DNA of 64,000 bases from Pseudomonas baltica (lineage in GTDB: Bacteria; Pseudomonadota; Gammaproteobacteria; Pseudomonadales; Pseudomonadaceae), in NCBI RefSeq assembly GCF_031880315.1, contig NZ_CP134771.1, forward strand, positions 3,994,501 to 4,058,500. The letters run 5' to 3'. The notes under the pieces are model-generated. The model was not told the origin of the DNA and ran no database searches. It worked only from the letters and a program-made list of their open reading frames with translations. Both the position numbers and the translations under genes were made by a program. Of the stretch, positions 19,052 to 33,177 are shown one piece after another; position 1 is the first letter of the stretch, and every line of letters begins with the position of its first letter.

Positions 19052-19967
19052 CGGCTTTCCAGAAAGGGTAGAAGTTGAACCATTGCTGCGGTGCCTGCTG
19101 GCAATAGTGCTCCAGGCGCTTGGCGTACTGGCCGACCCACTGGGCGATCACCTGATCGCGGTCGTTACGCTTCCACTGCACCTGCTCGGCGAAGGGTTCG
19201 AGAATGACGTGGTAGCGGCCCTGCTGCTTGAGACAGAAAAACAGATTGAGCGGACACTTGAGCAGCCCGGCCAGCAGCCAGGGCCCCTGCGGGAAGGCGG
19301 CTGGCGCGCCAAGGAAGTCGACGCGCACGTGACGGCCGCCATGCAGCGGCACGCGATCACCAGCGATGGCCAGCCATTCGCCGCGATCCAGGCGCTCGCT
19401 CAGTTGCAGCATCACTGCCGGGTTCAACTCGCTGACCTGGACGAGTCGCAGGTTGGTGGCGCCCGCTTCGCCCAGCAGGCGGTTGAAGCGCTCGGCGTGG
19501 CGGGTATGCACCAACACGTTCATGGTGACCTTTTCACCCAGCTCGGCAAGCGCTCGGCACACCTCCAGATTGCCCAGATGCGCGCCCACCAGCAGTTGCC
19601 CGCGGGCGCCGCGCATGGCCGGACGCAGGTTGGCCGGATCGACGATCCGGATCTGCTCCAGGCGCAGGCGACCGTTCCACACGTCGAGTTTGTCGAGCAG
19701 CGCGTCGGCGAAGGCCATGAATTGCCCGAACACCGAGCGCAGGCTTGGCTGCAGAATCGCCAGCCCGCTACTGACGGCGAGTCGGCGCTGATACTCCCAG
19801 ATGCTCTGGCGCGCACGTTTACCGAAGACAAAGAAATACAGGACGATGCCGTACAGAATCGGGCTCAGCAGCCGTCGGCCCAGGAGCTTGACGGCCAGGG
19901 CGGTGAGTTTCATCAGCCAGAAACTGCCGCGCTCCTGATGGTCAGCCCAGTGCTTTTGCTCGCTCAT
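19032..19967 (-). CDS. LpxL/HtrB-like lysophospholipid acyltransferase
   Basis: 311 residues from ATG 19967. The acyltransferase motif HLGNLE (HxxxxE) is in LLVGAHLGNLEVCRAL near residue 120, and the second conserved block is LAIAGDRVPLHGG. Single hydrophobic segments near the N-terminus suggest attachment to the inner membrane. In enterobacterial aryl polyene clusters this domain is fused to a glycosyltransferase (ApeJ); here it is a separate gene overlapping the glycosyltransferase by ATGA. It likely acylates the glycosylated pigment anchor. Confidence 0.82.
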   Translation of the reverse strand: MSEQKHWADHQERGSFWLMKLTALAVKLLGRRLLSPILYGIVLYFFVFGKRARQSIWEYQRRLAVSSGLAILQPSLRSVFGQFMAFADALLDKLDVWNGRLRLEQIRIVDPANLRPAMRGARGQLLVGAHLGNLEVCRALAELGEKVTMNVLVHTRHAERFNRLLGEAGATNLRLVQVSELNPAVMLQLSERLDRGEWLAIAGDRVPLHGGRHVRVDFLGAPAAFPQGPWLLAGLLKCPLNLFFCLKQQGRYHVILEPFAEQVQWKRNDRDQVIAQWVGQYAKRLEHYCQQAPQQWFNFYPFWKADDHSQA

Positions 19968-20698
19968 GCCCGTACTCGCCGCCAGAGGATGACCGGCAAG
20001 CGTACGAGCATGCCGAAGAACAGCTTGGCGTGCATCTTGGAGATCAGCGCGTTGTCGTGGAACAGCCGAAAGTGCGACAGGCCGTCGGTGGGGTAATGCA
20101 CTTTGGTTGGCAGCCATTGCATCGGCTGGTTGCGCCAGGCCAGGCGCACGAGGATTTCGGGGTCGAAGTCCATGCGCTTGCCCAGCCGGGTGTTGCTGAT
20201 CAGCGGAATCACCACCGCCAGCGGGTACACACGAAAACCACACATCGAATCTAGAATGCGCAGCGACAGGCTGTTGATCCACACCCACACGTGGGTCAGG
20301 TAGCGCGCATACAGGCGGCCCTTGGGCACGCTGGCGTCGTACTGTGGATAACCGCACACCAACGCGTGCGGATGCTGGCGCGAGGTGTCGAGGAAGCGTT
20401 GGATGTCCTGCAGGTCGTGTTGGCCGTCGGCGTCCACTTGCAGCGCATGGCTGAAGCCCAGGCGTTGCGCTTCATGCAGGCCGGCCATGACCGCGCCACC
20501 CTTGCCTTGGTTGGCGGCAAGGCTCACCAGCCAGGTGTCGGGCTGCTCGGCCAACGCCTGCAGGACCTCGGCACAGCGCGGGCTGCTGGCGTCATCGACC
20601 AGCACGCAGGGCAGGCCGGCGCGCAGTAGTTCGGCGACCACCGCGCCGACCGCCTCCTCATGGTTGTACACCGGGATCACTGCGCAGGGCTTATGCAT
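19964..20698 (-). CDS. Family 2 glycosyltransferase of the polyene cluster
   Basis: 244 residues from ATG 20698. The GT2 pattern is clear: AVIPVYNHEEAVGAVV at the start, VLVDDASSP, GKGGAVMAGLHEA, and the DxD-type LQVDADGQHD. There are no multiple membrane spans, so it is a soluble or peripheral enzyme resembling dolichyl-phosphate mannose synthase-like GT2 proteins. It would add a sugar to the aryl head or to the lipid anchor. The start overlaps the ligase-dehydratase gene by eight bases. Corresponds to the N-terminal half of ApeJ. Confidence 0.85.
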   Translation of the reverse strand: MHKPCAVIPVYNHEEAVGAVVAELLRAGLPCVLVDDASSPRCAEVLQALAEQPDTWLVSLAANQGKGGAVMAGLHEAQRLGFSHALQVDADGQHDLQDIQRFLDTSRQHPHALVCGYPQYDASVPKGRLYARYLTHVWVWINSLSLRILDSMCGFRVYPLAVVIPLISNTRLGKRMDFDPEILVRLAWRNQPMQWLPTKVHYPTDGLSHFRLFHDNALISKMHAKLFFGMLVRLPVILWRRVRA

Positions 20699-22364
20699 GC
20701 TCGGCCTCGAGGAGGATGCGGCCGCTGGAGCAGGCCGCGCCACCGCTGCGGAAGGTGAAGTAGAGCTTGCCGCGCTCGGCGTCGAATTCCAGTGTCAGGT
20801 CCAGCAGGTCGCCGGGGCGTACCAGTTGCTGGAACTTCAGCACTTCCATGCCGGCAAAACGCGGCGGTATCTGCAGTGCCTGGGCCGCCAGCGCCTGGGC
20901 CCACTGCACTTGCACCACGCCGGGGAGGACAGGCGTACTGGGGAAGTGCCCGCTGAAGTACGCCAGATCCACGGGTACGCGCAGTTGCAGCAGCAGTTGC
21001 TGGCCTGCTTCAACCTGGCTCAGCACCAGCGGCAGTTTTGGCCGCTCCTGGCTGAGCAAGTCATCGATCAGCGCCTGAGGCAGCTTGCCTTGGCTGGTGA
21101 AGGGCAGTTGTTCGAGCAAACGCCAGCGCCGCGGCAGCGCCACGGCTTCGCAATGTTGCGCCAGATGTTCGCGCAGCGCCTGGGTGAGGGCGCGCCGGCC
21201 GTGATTGCGCAGGGCTGCAAGACCTTGCGGGCTGAGGACCAGCAACGCGCCGAGCGCGGCGCGGTTGATGTGCACCACGCCCAGGCGCGCGTCCTCGACC
21301 CAGGGATGGTCGATCAGCGCGTGTTCGAGCATCGGCAGGGAGAGGCGTTTTTCTTCCAGCTTGACGATGCGATCCAGGCGCCCGAGCAGCTGGAAACGCC
21401 CATCCGCCTGGAACTGCACGGCGTCGGCACTGTGCTCTACGTGGCCGACCGGCAGGTACGGGGAGGCGATGCACAGGGCGCCGTCGGCATCCTGGCTCAA
21501 TTCGATGTCGGCGAAGGCTTGCCACAAGGCATCATGCTGGCGCCAGGCAATACCGCCGGTTTCCGAGCTGCCGAGGATCTCCGTCGGCCGCTGGCCGAGG
21601 CGTTGTTCCAGCACGTCGGCGGTGTCTGCGGCCAAGGCTCCACCTGAAGAGAACACCTGCTTGACCGCACTCAGGGCTGGCCAGTCGAGGTTGTCACCCA
21701 TGCGTTTGAGCAAGGCGGGGCTGGTGACCCAGGCGAACTCGCGATGCTCGCGGCTGGCGCGTTGCAGGTCCTCGGGGAAGGGCAGTTGGGCGCGCCAGAA
21801 GGGCCGGCCGCTGCACAGCGGCCATAACACCCGGAACAGCAGGCCGTAGATGTGCTGAGTGGCGACGCTGCCGATCAGGCAGGCCTGGCCCAGGGTGGGC
21901 GCCCATAACTGTTCGAGGGCCTGCACTTCGTTGGCGAGTTGGCGCAGGGTCTTGTCGATGCGCTTGGGCTCGCCGCTGGAGCCGGAGGTGCACAGGCTCA
22001 GCAGGCACAGGTCGAGGTCCAGCGCGGCCGGCGCTAGCGTCTCATCGGCGTGCACGCTAAGCGCCGGGTCGCTGTCGGTCAGCCACAGGTCGACCGCGCT
22101 TGCCCAGCGGTGGCGGGTCTGCGGTTGCAGGTCGGCGGGCAGCAGCACGCTGACACCGGCACGCCAGGCGCCGAGCAGCGTTACGGCCAGCTCTCCCGCA
22201 TCGGCCAGGTGCACGGCCAGGCGCTTGATGCCCCTGCGTTGCAAGGCCGCTGCCAGGCTCAGAGCGCGGCGCTGCAAGGTCGGTTGATCCAGTGCCGGGT
22301 CGAAGGTGACGGTTCGCCCGGGTAGCGCCTCGAGCAGCAGATGCTCGAGTTTTATCCATGTCAT
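20691..22364 (-). CDS. AMP-ligase fused to a FabA/FabZ-like dehydratase (ApeH-ApeI fusion)
   Basis: 557 residues from ATG 22364. Residues 1-440 are an AMP-forming acyl ligase with the P-loop [13 protein letters not shown] (125-137), the A5-type motif GSSETGG (265-271), the [15 protein letters not shown] hinge region and the A10 lysine K427 in SQGKLP. Residues ~445-557 are a hot-dog dehydratase domain with the motif [13 protein letters not shown] (470-482, likely catalytic H473) and [11 protein letters not shown]. In the E. coli and Xenorhabdus clusters the ligase (ApeH) and dehydratase (ApeI) are separate proteins. The ligase should activate the aryl acid for an ACP. Confidence 0.85.
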   Translation of the reverse strand: MTWIKLEHLLLEALPGRTVTFDPALDQPTLQRRALSLAAALQRRGIKRLAVHLADAGELAVTLLGAWRAGVSVLLPADLQPQTRHRWASAVDLWLTDSDPALSVHADETLAPAALDLDLCLLSLCTSGSSGEPKRIDKTLRQLANEVQALEQLWAPTLGQACLIGSVATQHIYGLLFRVLWPLCSGRPFWRAQLPFPEDLQRASREHREFAWVTSPALLKRMGDNLDWPALSAVKQVFSSGGALAADTADVLEQRLGQRPTEILGSSETGGIAWRQHDALWQAFADIELSQDADGALCIASPYLPVGHVEHSADAVQFQADGRFQLLGRLDRIVKLEEKRLSLPMLEHALIDHPWVEDARLGVVHINRAALGALLVLSPQGLAALRNHGRRALTQALREHLAQHCEAVALPRRWRLLEQLPFTSQGKLPQALIDDLLSQERPKLPLVLSQVEAGQQLLLQLRVPVDLAYFSGHFPSTPVLPGVVQVQWAQALAAQALQIPPRFAGMEVLKFQQLVRPGDLLDLTLEFDAERGKLYFTFRSGGAACSSGRILLEAEHA

Positions 22365-22906
22365 GCGCGGCCTCTTACGCGTTGTCGGACCCACCATTCG
22401 CCAGCGAACAGCAAGCCCATCAGTCCATAGGCGATCAAGCCGGTATACAGCGTCCACCAGCTCAGTGGCGCCCAGAGAGTCAGGCCTGCGGCGATGAGGC
22501 CGTTGACCAGAAAAAAACCGCTCCACACTTGCGTCACAAGGCGCGTGTAGGCGATGGCCACGGCGGGCAGTTCCGGCTCGCGCAGGCGCGCCAGACGTTC
22601 AACCACCGGTGGACCGTAGATCAGGCTGGAGCCGAACAGCCCGAGCATGAAGGTGCTGATCAGCACCGGGTACCAGCGCAGCAATTGGGCGTTGCCGACC
22701 ACCATCACCAGTACACAGAACGCGATGGCCGCACCGGCCATCCAGCGATTGCCCACTCGAGCCGGGCTGGTCAGCACTCGCGCCAGCCACAGGGCGCCGA
22801 GCAGCAGGCCCACTTGCCAGGGCTTGAAGTGTTCCAGCCCGAAATACACCACGAAGGGGTACGACAAACCGGCCAACAGCAGGGTGAGGCCGATCAGTCG
22901 ACTCAT
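22361..22906 (-). CDS. COG4648-like inner membrane protein
   Basis: 181 residues with five to six hydrophobic segments (for example LTLLLAGLSYPFVVYFGLEH and VLISTFMLGLFGSSLIYGPP). The conserved block SLIYGPPVVERLARLREPEL marks the COG4648 family, found beside the ACP and ligase genes in aryl polyene clusters (ApeG position). Role unknown; it may anchor or couple the synthase to the membrane. ATGA overlap with both neighbours. Confidence 0.8.
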   Translation of the reverse strand: MSRLIGLTLLLAGLSYPFVVYFGLEHFKPWQVGLLLGALWLARVLTSPARVGNRWMAGAAIAFCVLVMVVGNAQLLRWYPVLISTFMLGLFGSSLIYGPPVVERLARLREPELPAVAIAYTRLVTQVWSGFFLVNGLIAAGLTLWAPLSWWTLYTGLIAYGLMGLLFAGEWWVRQRVRGRA

Positions 22907-23157
22907 GCGGCGGTGCTGACCAGACGATGCACGGCATCGACGACGTCGCCCACGGTGCGTACGGTCTTGAAGTCCTCGGCGGCGATTTTCTTGCCGGTCT
23001 GGCGCTTGATGTGGTCGATCAGGTCAACGGCATCGATGCTGTCGATCTCCAGGTCCTCATAGAGGTTGGCGTCCATCGTGACCTGGGATGGCTCCAGTTC
23101 GAAGAGCTCCACCAAGGCGTCGCGCAGGGTGTCGAAGATGTCATCACGGGTTTGCAT
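22903..23157 (-). CDS. apeF: Acyl carrier protein (ApeF position)
   Basis: 84 residues, acidic. The phosphopantetheine site is S40 in DLEIDSIDAVDL. This is the second of two adjacent ACPs in transcription order. Two distinct ACPs, ApeE and ApeF, are used in the characterised pathway, one for the starter or extender role and one for the growing chain. The start is nine bases after the first ACP and the stop overlaps the COG4648 gene. Confidence 0.9.
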   Translation of the reverse strand: MQTRDDIFDTLRDALVELFELEPSQVTMDANLYEDLEIDSIDAVDLIDHIKRQTGKKIAAEDFKTVRTVGDVVDAVHRLVSTAA

Positions 23158-23166
23158 GGTACGGTC

Positions 23167-23439
23167 TCAGGCTGCCTGTTTGGCCGTGACAAAAGCCGCG
23201 AGGCTGGCCACATTATTGAAGTGATTGCGGGTGTCCTTGGCGTCGGCATCGATCTTGATGCCATAACGTTTCTGGATCGCCAGACCGAGTTCAAGGGCGT
23301 CTACCGAGTCCAGGCCCAGACCTTCGCCGAAGAGGGGTTGGTCGTCGCCGATGTCCTGCGCGCTGATGTCTTCGAGGCCCAGGGCGTCGATGATCAGCAG
23401 CTTGATCTGCATGGCGAGGTCCGTGTTCAAATCGCTCAT
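23167..23439 (-). CDS. apeE: Acyl carrier protein (ApeE position)
   Basis: 90 residues from ATG 23439, which overlaps the acyltransferase stop by ATGA. The phosphopantetheine site is S45 in GLGLDSVDALEL. The N-terminal part (LLIIDALGLEDISAQDIGDD) matches the aryl polyene ACP type. A longer open frame extends upstream through the acyltransferase gene, but the overlap and domain limits fix this start. Confidence 0.9.
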   Translation of the reverse strand: MSDLNTDLAMQIKLLIIDALGLEDISAQDIGDDQPLFGEGLGLDSVDALELGLAIQKRYGIKIDADAKDTRNHFNNVASLAAFVTAKQAA

Positions 23440-24233
23440 TTGGCGGCGAGTTCCTTGGTGAAATAGTGGTGCAGATGATCGTTGAGCTTGCGCGACGCTT
23501 GGGGCGCCGAGCCTGCCGCGGTGAAGCTCACAGGGTCTATATCGGCACCGACGTGAAAACTGAAGTGCGGACGTGTGGCTGGAATGCGGTACCAGGGTTC
23601 GGCTTTGGTCAGGGTGGTGGGGCTGACCTTGATAGTGACCGGAGTGATCACGCTGGCGCCGCGCAGGGCGATGGCCGCGCCACCCCGATGGAATACCGGT
23701 GGCTGGCCGGGTGTGGTGCGCGTGCCCTCGGGAAAAATGATCAGCGTCTGACCGCTGCGCAACGCTTGCGCGGCGTCTTCGAGCATGTCCATGCTGCCGT
23801 CGTTGCTGATGTATTGCGCCGAGCGCACCGGGCCGCGTGTCGAGGGGTGGCGCCACAGGCTCTGCTTGACCACGCAGTTGGCGTTGCGCACCAGGCCGAT
23901 CAGGAACACCACGTCGATCAGCGACGGGTGATTGGCGATGATCATCTGCCCCGGGCGGCCGAGCCGTTCTGCGCCGTGCACCTCGAAGGTCAGCACGCCG
24001 CAGCGGCGCATCACTTGAATGAACATCCAGAACAGCCAGCTGATGGTCTGCCGGGCGCGGCGGCGCAAGGCGTCGGGCTCGCGGGAAAGGCGGCCGAGCA
24101 GCGGGAAGACGATCAAGCGCAGGCACAGGCCACCCAGGCCGAACAGCAAAAAGCACGCGGCGGTGGCCAGCAGGCGCCAGTAGTAGGCGTTGCCACGTCG
24201 GGCTTTGGTTACAGCGTGCGTTGCCAATTCCAT
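23436..24233 (-). CDS. PlsC-like lysophospholipid acyltransferase (ApeD position)
   Basis: 265 residues. The acyltransferase motif is NHPSLID (NHxxxxD), and the second motif is FPEGTRTTPG. Two hydrophobic segments near the N-terminus (YYWRLLATAACFLLFGLGGL and TISWLFWMFIQVMRR) anchor it in the inner membrane. This is the second acyltransferase of the cluster, distinct in fold from the LpxL-like one at 19032-19967. The start overlaps the chain-length factor gene by 25 bases. Confidence 0.87.
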   Translation of the reverse strand: MELATHAVTKARRGNAYYWRLLATAACFLLFGLGGLCLRLIVFPLLGRLSREPDALRRRARQTISWLFWMFIQVMRRCGVLTFEVHGAERLGRPGQMIIANHPSLIDVVFLIGLVRNANCVVKQSLWRHPSTRGPVRSAQYISNDGSMDMLEDAAQALRSGQTLIIFPEGTRTTPGQPPVFHRGGAAIALRGASVITPVTIKVSPTTLTKAEPWYRIPATRPHFSFHVGADIDPVSFTAAGSAPQASRKLNDHLHHYFTKELAAK

Positions 24234-24931
24234 GTGCGGTGTTCCCAGTGGTGTTGGCAGGCGGGATGGTTGCCGAGCAGGGTCCCTAGCAGGTTCAGGG
24301 CATGCGGGCGTGGGGTGCGCTGTTTTTGGTGGACGTTGGGCTCAAGTGTCAGCGTCCATTGCTCACCTGGGGTCAGCAGCAGGGCGACGGCATAGGCGAA
24401 GGGCACGTCGTCGATCCATTGCGCATAGTCCTCGGGAGGCTCTTCTTCGCTGAGAATCAGCAACACGGCCGGAGCGCCTTCGCTCAATAGCGCGGCGGCC
24501 TCCAGCACGCCGTGCTCAAGGCCGTCACCGGCGGCTGCCAGCGCAGTCATCTCGCTGGTCTCGCCACGCATGATCGACCACAGGCCGATCACCGCGTTAT
24601 GCACCGACAGGCTGAACTGCGTCGGCGACAGTGGTTGCTCGGCGGCCAGCTCCTTGAGGATTTCCAGGGTGCGCGGGGTTTCGCCGTGACGGGACACGAA
24701 CACCAATGGCAGATCGTTCAGGCCTTCGGCCAGCGGCCAGCCGACCGCGAACGCCATGCGCGCCATCCGGCTCAGGCGCCGACGTTGCATGGCGGGCAGG
24801 AAGGACACGTCGGGGGCCTGGTCTGCCGATGGCGTGAATACGCTCGGGTCCTGGCTCCATTGGCGCCATTCTGCTTGCGAGGTAAGACCGGGAGCCCAGG
24901 CTCGCCATTGCGCGATATTGAATGTGGTCAC
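24209..24931 (-). CDS. apeC: Beta-ketoacyl synthase chain-length factor (ApeC-like)
   Basis: 240 residues from a GTG at 24931. The start is chosen because the family begins with TTFNIAQWRAWAPGL; a longer frame runs upstream to 25117 without homology. This is a short ketosynthase-like N-terminal domain (PF13723 type) with no active-site cysteine and a VHNAVIGLWSIM segment replacing it. It is expected to pair with ApeO and set chain length. It is the first gene of the operon, so the operon promoter should lie in 24932-25198, but no clear consensus was found there. Confidence 0.83.
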   Translation of the reverse strand: MTTFNIAQWRAWAPGLTSQAEWRQWSQDPSVFTPSADQAPDVSFLPAMQRRRLSRMARMAFAVGWPLAEGLNDLPLVFVSRHGETPRTLEILKELAAEQPLSPTQFSLSVHNAVIGLWSIMRGETSEMTALAAAGDGLEHGVLEAAALLSEGAPAVLLILSEEEPPEDYAQWIDDVPFAYAVALLLTPGEQWTLTLEPNVHQKQRTPRPHALNLLGTLLGNHPACQHHWEHRTWNWQRTL

Positions 24932-25198
24932 GAGCTTCTGTTCCCACCCTTTCCAGGGCATGCAATCCATGGCGCCGAGCAGACAACAGTCCACCCAGAC
25001 TCGGTGCCGCGTCGCGGTGGCGGCATTATCCTGATGGCGGTGGGAAGGTGCAAATGTTGCTTCCATTTGCACGGCAGCAGTGCTCCCGGCGGATTGCGGG
25101 GAGCTCTGATGCATCACGCTTCAAGCGCCCGTTACCGTTCGTCTGGGGGCGCTTTGATACTTTACGGCCGGGTCTGTGACCCTGGTGTTAAAGATCAT

Positions 25199-25639
25199 TC
25201 ATGCAGCGACACCCTGGCTCTTGAGCCAGTTCTGCAATTGTATCAACGGCAATGCTCCGCTTTGCCGCGCCACTTCGCGCCCGTCCTTGAACAAGATCAG
25301 GCTGGGGATCGAGCGAATCCCCAGTTGCGTCGACAGTTGCGGGTTGGCCTCACTGTCAAGTTTGGCCAGCCGGCACTTGCCCGTCAGTTGCGCCGCCGCC
25401 TGCTCGAACACCGGCGCAAACGACCGGCATGGCCCGCACCACTCGGCCCAGACATCCACCAGCAACGGCAGATCGCCTTTGATCTGGCTGCTGTAGTCGC
25501 CTTGCCTCAGCTCGAAGGGCACGTTCAGCAGCACTCCCTGTTTGCAGCGCCCGCACTTGGGCTGATCGCTCAAACGCTCGGCGGGGATGCGGTTCAGGCC
25601 GTTGCAGTGCGGGCAGGGGATGATCAATGGTTCGGACAT
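25199..25639 (-). CDS. trxC: Thioredoxin 2
   Basis: 146 residues. The N-terminal zinc motif has CPHC (residues 9-12) and CGRC (30-33). The thioredoxin active site is WCGPC in DVWAEWCGPCRSF, and the cis-proline loop is IRSIPSLILFKDG. Thioredoxin 2 reduces protein disulfides, and in E. coli it is induced by OxyR. It is separated from the polyene operon by 267 bases and read in the same direction. No strong ribosome site is visible. Confidence 0.95.
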   Translation of the reverse strand: MSEPLIIPCPHCNGLNRIPAERLSDQPKCGRCKQGVLLNVPFELRQGDYSSQIKGDLPLLVDVWAEWCGPCRSFAPVFEQAAAQLTGKCRLAKLDSEANPQLSTQLGIRSIPSLILFKDGREVARQSGALPLIQLQNWLKSQGVAA

Positions 25640-25950
25640 GGCGGGGTTACCGGGTGAGGGCAGATGTTGCCTATGTGGAGCCGCCAGGCTGGATTATCAA
25701 GGTAGGAAGAGATTTGAGAAACGTCCTACGCCGTTATCGGAATTATCGCTATTTGCGATAATTTGGCAGACGCATACAGGCCTGTAGTCAGGCCAATGAA
25801 GTCGTTGATCTTTCAGGCAGCGGCGCATTGGCCGTTTATCACGTTTCTGTTGACTCGTCCCGGCAGTGACGCCGAATACGACTCGCTGCCACATTGACGG
25901 TGTAGGCCCTCGCGTCAGGCGGCGAGGGGGCTTTCAGTGGCACCTCCACC
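25640..25950. other. Intergenic region upstream of trxC
   Basis: This 311-base stretch holds a perfect 9-base inverted repeat (25741-25763) and a short motif (25724-25758) that recurs upstream of the TonB receptor. A weak hairpin, CCCTCGC/GCGAGGG, lies at 25907-25928. No gene of convincing quality was seen. Confidence 0.5.
25741..25763. repeat. Perfect 9-base inverted repeat upstream of trxC
   Basis: AATTATCGC (25741-25749), loop TATTT, GCGATAATT (25755-25763). It is AT-rich and 102-124 bases upstream of the trxC start, so it could be an operator or the arm of a small dispersed element. Confidence 0.6.
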
Positions 25951-30910
<4,960 letters not shown>

Positions 30911-30949
30911 AGGTAAAAAGTCGGGTAACTCGAAGATTGGATCGGCAGT

Positions 30950-32692
30950 TTAGAGGAACAACCCGGGGCCCGGGCGACTTCCTTCGGGGAATCTGACGCC
31001 GACTTTGCCAATCTTGTTCCCGTCCATGACCGCAACCGTCCAGATGGTGCTGTTCCATTCGACATGGTCGCCGACCACCGGTGCACCGCCGACCTTCTGG
31101 GCAATGAAGCGGCTGAGCGGCATGTGCGGGTCGACTCCGTCGAGTTGCAGGCCATAGAGCGCCGACACCGCGCCCAGCTCCGCGTCGCCTTCGAGCACAA
31201 AGTCGCCGAAAAAGCGCAGGTCGAGGCCACGTTGCGGGGCCTGGCTGAACAGTTTGCCGAGTGCTGGCAGGTTGTGCTCGTGACCGATCACACACAGCAG
31301 GTCGCCCACTTCCAGCACCGTACTACCGGACGGGTGGAGCAATTGCTGGCCTCGAAACAGCGCCGCGATGCGGGTGCCCTCGGGCATTTTCAGTTCCCGT
31401 AGCGCAGCGCCGATGCACCATTTTTCGGCGCCCAGGCGGTAGACGAACAGCTCCCACTCGCTGGTGACGTGGACTTCCAGCGCCGACCGGGAGATGGGGG
31501 CCGGGTCCGGCGGTACCGTGACTTTGAGCAGCTTGGCGACCCACGGCAGGCTGGTGCCCTGCACCAGCAGCGACACCAGCACGATGAAGAACGCCAGGTT
31601 GAAATACAGCTGCGCGTGGGGCAGGCCGGCCATCAGCGGAAACACCGCCAGAATGATCGGGACCGCGCCGCGCAGGCCGACCCAGGCGATAAAGCCCTTC
31701 TCGCGGCCATGGAAGGCCTTGAACGGTAGCAGTCCGACGAACACCGACAGCGGCCGTGCGATGAGGATCATCCACAGCGCCAGGGCCAGCGCCGGGATGG
31801 CGATAGGCAGCAGGTCGTGGGGGGTGACCAGCAGGCCCAGCACCAGGAACATGCCAATCTGCGCCAGCCAGGCCATGCCGTCGAGCATGTGCAGGATGCC
31901 GTGCCGGCTGCGGATCGGCTTGTTGCCCAGCACCAATCCGCACAGGTACACCGCCAGAAAGCCGCTGCCATGCAGGGCGTTGGTCAGGGCGAACACCACC
32001 AGGCCGCCGCTGATCACCAGGATCGGGTACAGGCCGTTGGCCAGATTGATGCGATTGACCAGCTGCAGCATCAGCCAGCCGCCGCCCAGGCCGATGGCGC
32101 CGCCGATGCCGAATTCGCGAATCAGATGGAACAGCAGGCTCCAGTGCAGGCCTGTCTGGCCGCTGGCGAGCATGTCGATCAGGGTCACGGTGAGGAACAC
32201 CGCCATGGGGTCGTTGCTGCCGGATTCGATCTCGAGGCTGGCGCTGACCCGCTCGTTCAGGCCCTTGCCGCCCAGCAACGAAAACACCGCCGCGGCGTCG
32301 GTGGAGCCGACGATCGCGCCGATCAGCAGGCCCTGGATGATGTTCAGGTCGAACAGCCAGGCCGCCATCATGCCGGTCAGCCCGGTGGTGATCAGCACGC
32401 CCACGGTGGCCAGCGACAAGGCCGGCCAGAGCGCCACGCGGAAACTCGCCACCCGTGTGCGCAAGCCACCGTCGAGGAGGATCACCGCCAGTGCCAGGTT
32501 GCCGACCAGATAGGCCGTGGGGTAGTTGTCGAAGATGATACCGCCACCATCGACCCCAGCCGACATGCCGACCGCGAGGATGATGACCAGAATGGGGATG
32601 CCCAGCCGTGAGGACAACGAGCTCACCAAGATGCTCGCACCTACCAGCAACGCGCCGATCAAGAACAGGCTGTTGATGGTCGTCGCATTCAA
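30950..32692 (-). CDS. nhaP2: K+/H+ antiporter NhaP2 (CvrA)
   Basis: 580 residues from a TTG at 32692 with GGAG eight bases upstream, matching the E. coli NhaP2 start MDATTI-. An ATG 12 codons earlier lacks a ribosome site. About twelve to thirteen helices with ion-binding motifs [18 protein letters not shown] and [18 protein letters not shown] occupy residues 1-390; a TrkA_C-like cytosolic domain follows ([20 protein letters not shown]). It exports K+ in exchange for protons. It lies 39 bases upstream of mscK and may share its transcript. Confidence 0.92.
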   Translation of the reverse strand: MNATTINSLFLIGALLVGASILVSSLSSRLGIPILVIILAVGMSAGVDGGGIIFDNYPTAYLVGNLALAVILLDGGLRTRVASFRVALWPALSLATVGVLITTGLTGMMAAWLFDLNIIQGLLIGAIVGSTDAAAVFSLLGGKGLNERVSASLEIESGSNDPMAVFLTVTLIDMLASGQTGLHWSLLFHLIREFGIGGAIGLGGGWLMLQLVNRINLANGLYPILVISGGLVVFALTNALHGSGFLAVYLCGLVLGNKPIRSRHGILHMLDGMAWLAQIGMFLVLGLLVTPHDLLPIAIPALALALWMILIARPLSVFVGLLPFKAFHGREKGFIAWVGLRGAVPIILAVFPLMAGLPHAQLYFNLAFFIVLVSLLVQGTSLPWVAKLLKVTVPPDPAPISRSALEVHVTSEWELFVYRLGAEKWCIGAALRELKMPEGTRIAALFRGQQLLHPSGSTVLEVGDLLCVIGHEHNLPALGKLFSQAPQRGLDLRFFGDFVLEGDAELGAVSALYGLQLDGVDPHMPLSRFIAQKVGGAPVVGDHVEWNSTIWTVAVMDGNKIGKVGVRFPEGSRPGPGLFL

Positions 32693-32851
32693 GGGCAGTA
32701 CTCCAGTCCAAGGCAAAGCGTGCATCATGCAGGCTGCGTGCCAAGGATAATAACCTGTGTAAATGCATATATGTCAAAGGGCTACGGATAAAAGCCTCAG
32801 GCGGCGGCCTGGTAGATAGATACCGCGCCGCCGCCCTGCGGCTCTCTTGAC

Positions 32852-33089
32852 GTGCCAGACCTCTCATCTGCCAAGAGGGTTCTTGCATTGGATGACGGGC
32901 AGTTCATCAGCCATGCGATCTTGGCCTATACCAGCTCTGGCAATTTGATCAACGTGGTCTTTCGCCTGACCGAGCTGGAGACATTGGCGGGTGGAGAGTT
33001 TCGGCGAGGAAAGTGGCGAAGCCTTTTACTTCATGCGTGTGGACCTGACAGAGGTCGCGGCGATGCAGCCCGAGGATGCGCACCGGTGA
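32852..33089 (+). pseudogene. Possible frameshifted small gene
   Basis: An ATG-initiated frame from 32852 (MPDLSSAKRVLALDDGQFIS...) runs well to about 32998 (VVFRLTELETLAGGE). From 33000 a different frame gives the protein-like FGEESGEAFYFMRVDLTEVA and stops at 33087-33089. A one-base slip near 32999 would join them into about 79 residues. This is a guess; no family was recognised. Confidence 0.22.
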
Positions 33090-33177
33090 ACCTTTCAGTC
33101 ATGCGTCCTATGCCGCCAGGATGCACCCCGGCGCAGAGGTGCTCGTCCGCAGGTTCTTTGCGTACTGAGGGATAGGC

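Noticed and set aside
24932..25117. N-terminal extension of the chain-length factor
   Set aside because: Family similarity begins at TTFNIAQWRAW; the extension is not conserved-looking and the GTG at 24931 fits the known start.
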